Of a stretch of 64,000 bases of DNA, positions 58,501 through 64,000 are shown piece by piece. Both the position numbers and the translations under genes were made by a program. The notes beneath the pieces are model-generated. The model was not told the origin of the DNA and made no database searches. It was given only the letters and a program-made list of their open reading frames with translations. The DNA is from Flaveria trinervia (Eukaryota; Streptophyta; Magnoliopsida; Asterales; Asteraceae), in assembly GCA_025506515.1 (NCBI GenBank), contig CM046451.1:45457212-45521211 (forward strand), in the 5' to 3' direction. How positions within the stretch are numbered: the first letter of the stretch is position 1; each line of letters opens with the position of its first letter.

Positions 58501-60215
58501 TAACCAGATTGACTCTACATCCAAACTCCATCGGTGATGGATCCAATAATGTTATCATGGCGGTGGTCTTTCAAGTTCTTGAAGTAAATGGTTATGGGTA
58601 GGATACTTGAGATGGTGCGTTAATGGGTTCTTGGAGGGTAGATAATGGAGAGCAACATGTTTGGACAGATTCAATTAGTGAAGCTGATGGAATAGGTTGA
58701 GATAGGGTAGAGGAGGGAGACAAGGATGATGAGGAGGATGTAGTATCGGGCAGATGTGGCATTGTCGGGTGATGAATTAGGAGGAGCTTGATGAACAAGA
58801 CGAACGATAAATAATGGATCTGGAGGAATAATATTTGATTGGACATTGGACATAGATGGATCATCATCAGAAGCTGGAATATTGAATTATTTTAAAACCA
58901 TATTTGAGTCAAAGAACCATGCGGGTTCTGAACGGACATCTGAGGAATTAGATTCCTGCTAATCAACATAGAATGACTCTTGCACAATACGAGTTCTCTT
59001 GTTTGATACCTAATAAGCTTTCTATGAAGCGGAATAGCCACGAAGTAATACTTATCAGAAACATCACCGAATTTCAACGTTTGTGCCTGGGTATTTAGTA
59101 AAGTACACCAGCATCTGAATGGATGAAACAAATCAATCATAGGATTCCTCTTATGGAACAGTTCATAAGGAGTCTTCATTTTGTTTTTGATGATCAACAC
59201 CCTGTTAAGAACATATGAGGCACAGTTCACTACCTCAGCCAGAAGATTATGGGTAAATTGGACTCAATCAACATAGTACGTGCAACTTCAATAAGGGTGT
59301 GATTCTTTCTTTTAGCAACACAATTCTGCTGAGGTGTTGTCACTGCACTGAACTATCATAGAATACCTTTTCTGGCACCAAAGAATCAAATATTTGATTT
59401 TTGAATTTAGTACTCTTGTCACTTTGAAGAGCCATAACATTCCTCTTGCTTATCATTTCAATAGAAAGAATCAACTTGTACAACATTTTAGCAACTTCTC
59501 CTTTATGGGCAAGAAATCTCAGCAAGAGTACCGAGAATGTGTTACAATAAGAAAAATGATTTTTTTGCAATGGATTTAACGCTTATTGGGCCAAACAAAT
59601 CAGTGTCTAACAACTCAAGGGGATTACAAATCGTATTTTTTAAGTTTTAGTTTATGAGGTTTCTCATGTTGTTTTCCTTTGGTACATGCCATGCATTTCT
59701 CAACAACCAAAAAGTCCTTTTAAGGTGATCCCCTGACAAGATTGTTTATAACTAATTTATTTATTTATTTTAAATTAACGTGGCCCAATTTGTGATGCAG
59801 CAAAAAAGACACAGATGTGGAAGCTTTAGATAGAAGGAAGGTGAGAGTGGATGTTGACTCTTTGGAACCAATGTCAAGAAAGTATGTGTCATTCTTTCTT
59901 GGAGCTCACAGAGCACCATCTCCTCTGGAATATCAATCTTGGATTCTAGAAAGAGATATTCATTGGACTTGAACAAGACCGGAAGGTCTTTATCACAAAT
60001 CTGAGAGACTCTCAATAGATTGAAAGTAGGCTCTAACAGATAATTGACATTTTCTAGAGTAAGAGATCCATTGCAAACCTCCCATTGGCCAATCATTTTT
60101 CCTCTTTTCTTGTTGTTGGCAAACGCGACATCTTCTCCAATAATGATGCGGTAGTTTGTCAACATGTCCTTCAGCCCTGTCATATGTCTGGAGCATCCAC
60201 TATCAACATACGAAA
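58501..60215 (-). pseudogene. element F protease and integrase
   Basis: The protease box VDSGCSRHMTG is intact on the minus strand (about 60180-60212). The pre-integrase part follows in ORF 59770-60183 (MIGQWEVCNGSLTLENVNYL), then CMACTKGKQHEK in another frame near 59690. The integrase core is badly decayed (59340-59570); ORF 58892-59230 has MKTPYELFHKRNPMIDLFHP and the C-terminal region. The DDE residues cannot all be read, so activity is lost. Confidence 0.83.
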
Positions 60216-63140
60216 CGCTATTTACAACTTTAAAGGATGACCCCTGTAATTATGGAGTACAATTATTAACCATTTGAAATAGGAACCCATGTTTGAACAA
60301 CTTTAGGCTTTGGTGCACGTAACTTTTTGCAAAATGTATTATTAATCAGATTAGTTAATCTACTGCCAAAAGAATTCTTATGAACATGTATATGATAAAG
60401 CTTAGGACAGATTTTAACTACATGATCATCTTTACCACACCTAAAACAACGTGATTTTAGTCTAGATCTGTTATGCTGCTAGTAAGGGATTTTATCATGT
60501 ATATTTCCTTATCACATTGAAACAATCTGAATCATCATTATAACTCTCGTACATATCTCTGGGTCTGTTTTTATTTATAAAAAAATGATTATTTATATAT
60601 GTTGATGAATTTTCATCAGAAGTACATGTGGTACTGTACCACTGTACTTGCACAAGATGATTGCATTAGTCTTCCACTTTATGGTGGAATATTAGTTAGG
60701 GTAAATGATGGGATGATGTGATAAAAGAACTTTTTGATACAATTACTTTTAGTTTTCTCTTTACTCTCAACAGCAGAATCATTCATGACAGCACTAACAC
60801 AATCAGTAGAAGCATTAGCATTACAACTCAAATTGTTTAAAGAAGAGATTCAAACATCACTAGAACAAACTAAATCAATGTCTGAGATAGATTTTTTTGA
60901 AACAAAACAAAACTTAATCTAGTGTTATGATATAAAACAAAGTGCTGTGTTTTAGGTGTACTAAAACTATTGCATCCAAGCCCGCTAGTCGATCCATAAC
61001 CATATTCTTCACACACAACCATAGAGTTCACACCTTTTAAACCTACAAACAAAGTTTTTGTATCTATTTGAATCAAATCATTAGAAGGGTGTGGAATAGA
61101 CATAGGTGAATAACAATAAGTACTAGCAGGAGGATAAAGTACAACAATATCATAACCTAAACCTGTTTTAATCCTAGCCCCCCTTTGTGATCTGCACAAA
61201 TCGTCATGTTTCTTCCCGAAATTGTCCATTTATCAAGCTTTGACTAAGTTTACTTTCTTCAAACTCTGCAAGTGCAACCCTTTCAGTCAAACTATTTATT
61301 TTAATGTTTCTTTCCAAATAAATTCTTTTTAAGTGTTCATTTTATTTTAAAGCTTCATTTAATTTAACAAAATATTTTGACTCTTTTATTTTAAGCTCTT
61401 CATTAATTTGTTTTTAATCCTTTTCATTACCGAGTAAGAGACGATTTGCTTTATACACACCAAATAGCCTAACTTTACAAGCTACATGTCTTGTATTACC
61501 TCATATAGAAGTCTCATCAGCACCTTCTCTGCTACAAAAGCCTTCTCACATTAACACACCAGAGTACTCTTCTTGTTTTCCTCGATAGTGGTTGCAACAT
61601 CATTCTTATCTTTAGTCTGGCATTCAGCTATCCTCACCTTCTCATCTTCACTTTCTGTTAAAACCTCAACCTTCAAGTCACCGTTTCCAACGTTCTCAAT
61701 ACTCTCCTCACAATCCTTCTTAACATCTTCAAATACTTCAGCTTCACATCTAAATTCTGAAAACGGATCAAACTCTTCCTTACAATCATTTTTCTCGATC
61801 ACTTCACAATCTCTGCAATAAGGGCTTGATTGATTTCTTCTTTAGTCTTTTTTTCTTTTGCACTCTAGGCAAAGTTTGAAATTAAGCTGTTTATTTCTTA
61901 AACTTCATTTCTTCATTATCTTCACACGAAGCTAATCTCGGGACTCAAGAATTGCTTGGATCTATGACAATTGGCAACAAAAATTCCTTTTTGAAGTGTC
62001 CTAACTGCTTGCAGTTAAAGCACCTCAGTTTGGTTTTATCAAAGCCTAATTTGGAGGTAGAGTTTTGGCCTCCAAAATTCTTCCTACCAGTTCTCTCCAT
62101 AAACCTTCAAGCTCTAAGAGTCAACATTGTCATTTGTGATTGTATGTCAGTCTCCTCCAAATCATCAAGATCCAACTGATAAATATCCTCTATGGTCATT
62201 CCAACCCCTTTCAATTCTCCAGCCACTAATGCCTCACAACTCTACACAATCATGCAAAATAGTGCCATCGTTTTACATGGAATTGATGTTCCAGCATTGG
62301 CTTTCGAATTAGCTTGATGTCTTCTAGAATAAACACCACCACCAAGTTGATCACCTGTATTCAATCTTCCTTGTCTTGATTCTTGCATTAGAGAGCTTGC
62401 AGTGGAAGTAAGCAATGCAGCATTCTGAGTAAAGCCTGATGATGGCATCATGGTCTGATTAAACTCCCTCTCTTCATATCTAACTTAAATGATGCTTTTT
62501 GATGATTCCATAAGATTCTAGTTGATAATACTTCTTCTTGCTTCAACATCCACACTTGTAAACTCCATTATGGTGGGAGTGAGTCTAATAACCAATTCAC
62601 TTGTTCACTATTCATGAGTTTTTGATCATATTTCTTTAATGTGTTGGACACCATGAGAAAACGGTTTATTAAATCAGTCAGACTCTCATTCTTAAATCCC
62701 ACAAATGTGTTAAACTCCTTCTCCGCCTGAATATCCATGTCTTTTACTAACTCATCATCCCCATCGTAAAACTCATAGAGAGCATCATAGAGAGACTTAG
62801 CATTCTTGTGTTTGGCAAAACGATTGTATATGTCTGGTGCAAGGAATCGAGTTAAAGGTCCAAAAGCTTTTTGATCTCTATCAATCAACTTTAAATCTTT
62901 TTCGATAAAGGTGGATAGGTCCTTTTTTGTGAAACAACATCACCAATAGTAACAGTTGGTATGTGTGGACCAAAGATGATTTATTCCTATTGATTATGAT
63001 CAGTGTAGAAAAAGAATGCCTTAAGACATCTCTTCCAATTTTCAAAATTGTCTACATTGATGAGACTCGGGGGTCTGTTGGGTGCCACACTTTCTAAATC
63101 AGCAAGGGTGAGAGTGGTCATCATTGACATGGTAGTTTCG
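60216..63140 (-). pseudogene. element F gag
   Basis: Start at MSMMTTLTLADLESVAPNRP, ATG near 63134 on the minus strand. A stop near 62987 is followed by other frames. The capsid part is ORF 62568-62888 (FGPLTRFLAPDIYNRFAKHK; FNTFVGFKNESLTDLINRF), a UBN2-like domain. The zinc knuckle CFNCKQLGHFKKEF at 61985-62030 has Phe for the last Cys. Coiled-coil and acidic parts follow (61551-61802), then a decayed linker with CGKDDHVVKICPKL near 60400-60450. About 2.9 kb, typical long Sirevirus gag. Confidence 0.82.
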
Positions 63141-63698
63141 CAGAAGAAATGATAGCTTCGCTGAAATGTGATAGTTTCGCTAAACTGGGATAGTTTCGTT
63201 GGTTGAGCACTAGTTTTCTTGCTAATTTTGGCAGCAGTTTCACTAGCCAAAAGCTTGCAAATGCTAGTTTTTCCCACAATTTTAAACGAAAGAAGCTTGA
63301 ACTTTCGTTCAGGTGTAAATTCGGCAGCAATTTCGCTTGAAAATGGAACAGAAGCACCAATAAACTTTCATTCAAAGAAAGCACTTTCACTGAGATTATC
63401 AAAATAATCACACAATGCGAATCACTTGTAGTTTTCCTGACTGAAGGTGATAGTTTCGCTTAAAGAACTGCAATTTCACTGGATGAATTTGAAAAGCTTT
63501 TTGAACATGAAATCAATCCAAAATCACAGAAATCTCAATGAACTTGAGACCTGATGATTACCAATGCTTTCTCAATCAATAACTAATTGGCTTCAATCAA
63601 ATTCCATATCAAATACACTGAAATTTGATTTGGAATTGATGAACTTGTGATATTGAACTCAAAATATCAAAATCCCCCAAACAATCAAGAGCACAAAG
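63141..63698 (-). other. 5' leader of element F with AGTTTCGCT array
   Basis: Between PBS and gag, variants of GATAGTTTCGCT occur at about 63128, 63149, 63170, 63190, 63235, 63300 and 63450. Minus-strand ORFs through it (62987-63277, 63121-63411) have no conserved counterpart, so I treat it as an untranslated leader with a third copy of the family motif array. Confidence 0.6.
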
Positions 63699-63710
63699 GC
63701 TCTGATACCA
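63699..63710 (-). other. primer-binding site of element F
   Basis: The minus strand reads TGGTATCAGAGC, the initiator-Met tRNA complement, three bases inside the 5' LTR. Confidence 0.95.
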
Positions 63711-63713
63711 ATT

Positions 63714-64000
63714 TGTTGGTTCAAAAATGACGAATAAAAGTATACTTGATGATTGAATCATTCAATATCAATCCACAAACACAATCCATAAACAATTGAT
63801 GAAGAAGAAGAATTCAAAATTTAACAATCTAAATCCAATACTCATAATATAACAAAGCTTAATGATATTTCAGATTAAATCCAACTTACAAATGGTAGTT
63901 GCAATAATATTCTGACGAATTGGGTTTCAAGGACTCTACAATGAAAGAAATCAAATGTATATATAGTAATGATAGTTTCGCTGATAATCATTGTCAGTGA
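63714..64000 (-). repeat. 5' LTR of element F, cut by window end
   Basis: Begins TGTTGGTTCAAAA and aligns with 51103-51400. It includes the TATA box CTATATATAC (63957-63966, minus) with GATAGTTTCGCT directly upstream in LTR sense (63971 on). About half the LTR is visible. Confidence 0.92.

Larger units (their letters stand above)
51103..64000 (-). mobile_element. Sirevirus-like element F, 5' LTR runs off window
   Basis: Minus-strand order: 5' LTR (63714 on), PBS, leader, gag, PR, IN, RT, RH, spacer, aORF, PPT, 3' LTR (51103-51629). A solo B LTR interrupts the spacer. Many stops and shifts show it is older than B. The left target-site copy should be GGTTC (51098-51102). Confidence 0.92.

Noticed and set aside
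63670..63685. G-run on the minus strand in the F leader as a second PPT
   Set aside because: It lies between PBS and gag, where a plus-strand primer has no role, and is short (GGGGG in T-rich DNA).

Overview
The window is plant repeat DNA. I found no host gene, tRNA, rRNA or CRISPR array. Nearly every base can be assigned to LTR retrotransposons: six Ty1/copia elements or fragments of the Sirevirus (SIRE/Maximus) type, one further fragment of such an element, and one Ty3/gypsy chromovirus-like element, stacked inside one another. The downstream extra ORF of the copia elements (called aORF here) resembles, from memory, ORFs common in eudicot and especially daisy-family genomes. A eudicot is therefore likely, but the species cannot be fixed.

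Layout. 1-6404: element A (minus), 3' end outside the window. 6405-12075: element E (plus), only the pol-aORF spacer and aORF remain. 12076-16139: inverted 3' part of a family-B element (LTR plus aORF). 16180-28618: complete family-B element (plus, both LTRs). 28619-29018: PBS and gag start of another B copy, fused at 29018/29019 to element C (plus), which runs 29019-32283 and 42550-50004. The gypsy element (minus) sits inside C at 32284-42544 with target duplication TGGAC, and its own 3' LTR contains a solo B LTR (34173-34963, target duplication CAAAG). 50005-50880: 3' tail of element D, with C inside its aORF. 50881-51102: minus-strand aORF scrap G. 51103-64000: element F (minus), whose spacer carries another solo B LTR (55293-56180, target duplication CACTC). 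Its 5' LTR runs off the window end.

How the parts work. In each copia element an LTR promoter should drive gag (two zinc knuckles, coiled coil) and pol (protease, integrase, RT, RNase H). All have internal stops or shifts, so none looks autonomous. Downstream of pol lies a non-coding spacer and then the aORF. The most interesting signal is in those spacers. Each family has its own short repeated motif (B: CTTCAG/ACTGAAG; A and C: CTTCGGAAG; F: AGTTTCGCT; E: CCGCATTTG). Where both regions are present (B, C, F) the motif is arrayed upstream of a TATA box twice: in the LTR and again before the aORF. This suggests a second, LTR-like promoter for the aORF. In E and F a probable 5'-UTR intron of 430-440 bases separates that promoter from the aORF start.
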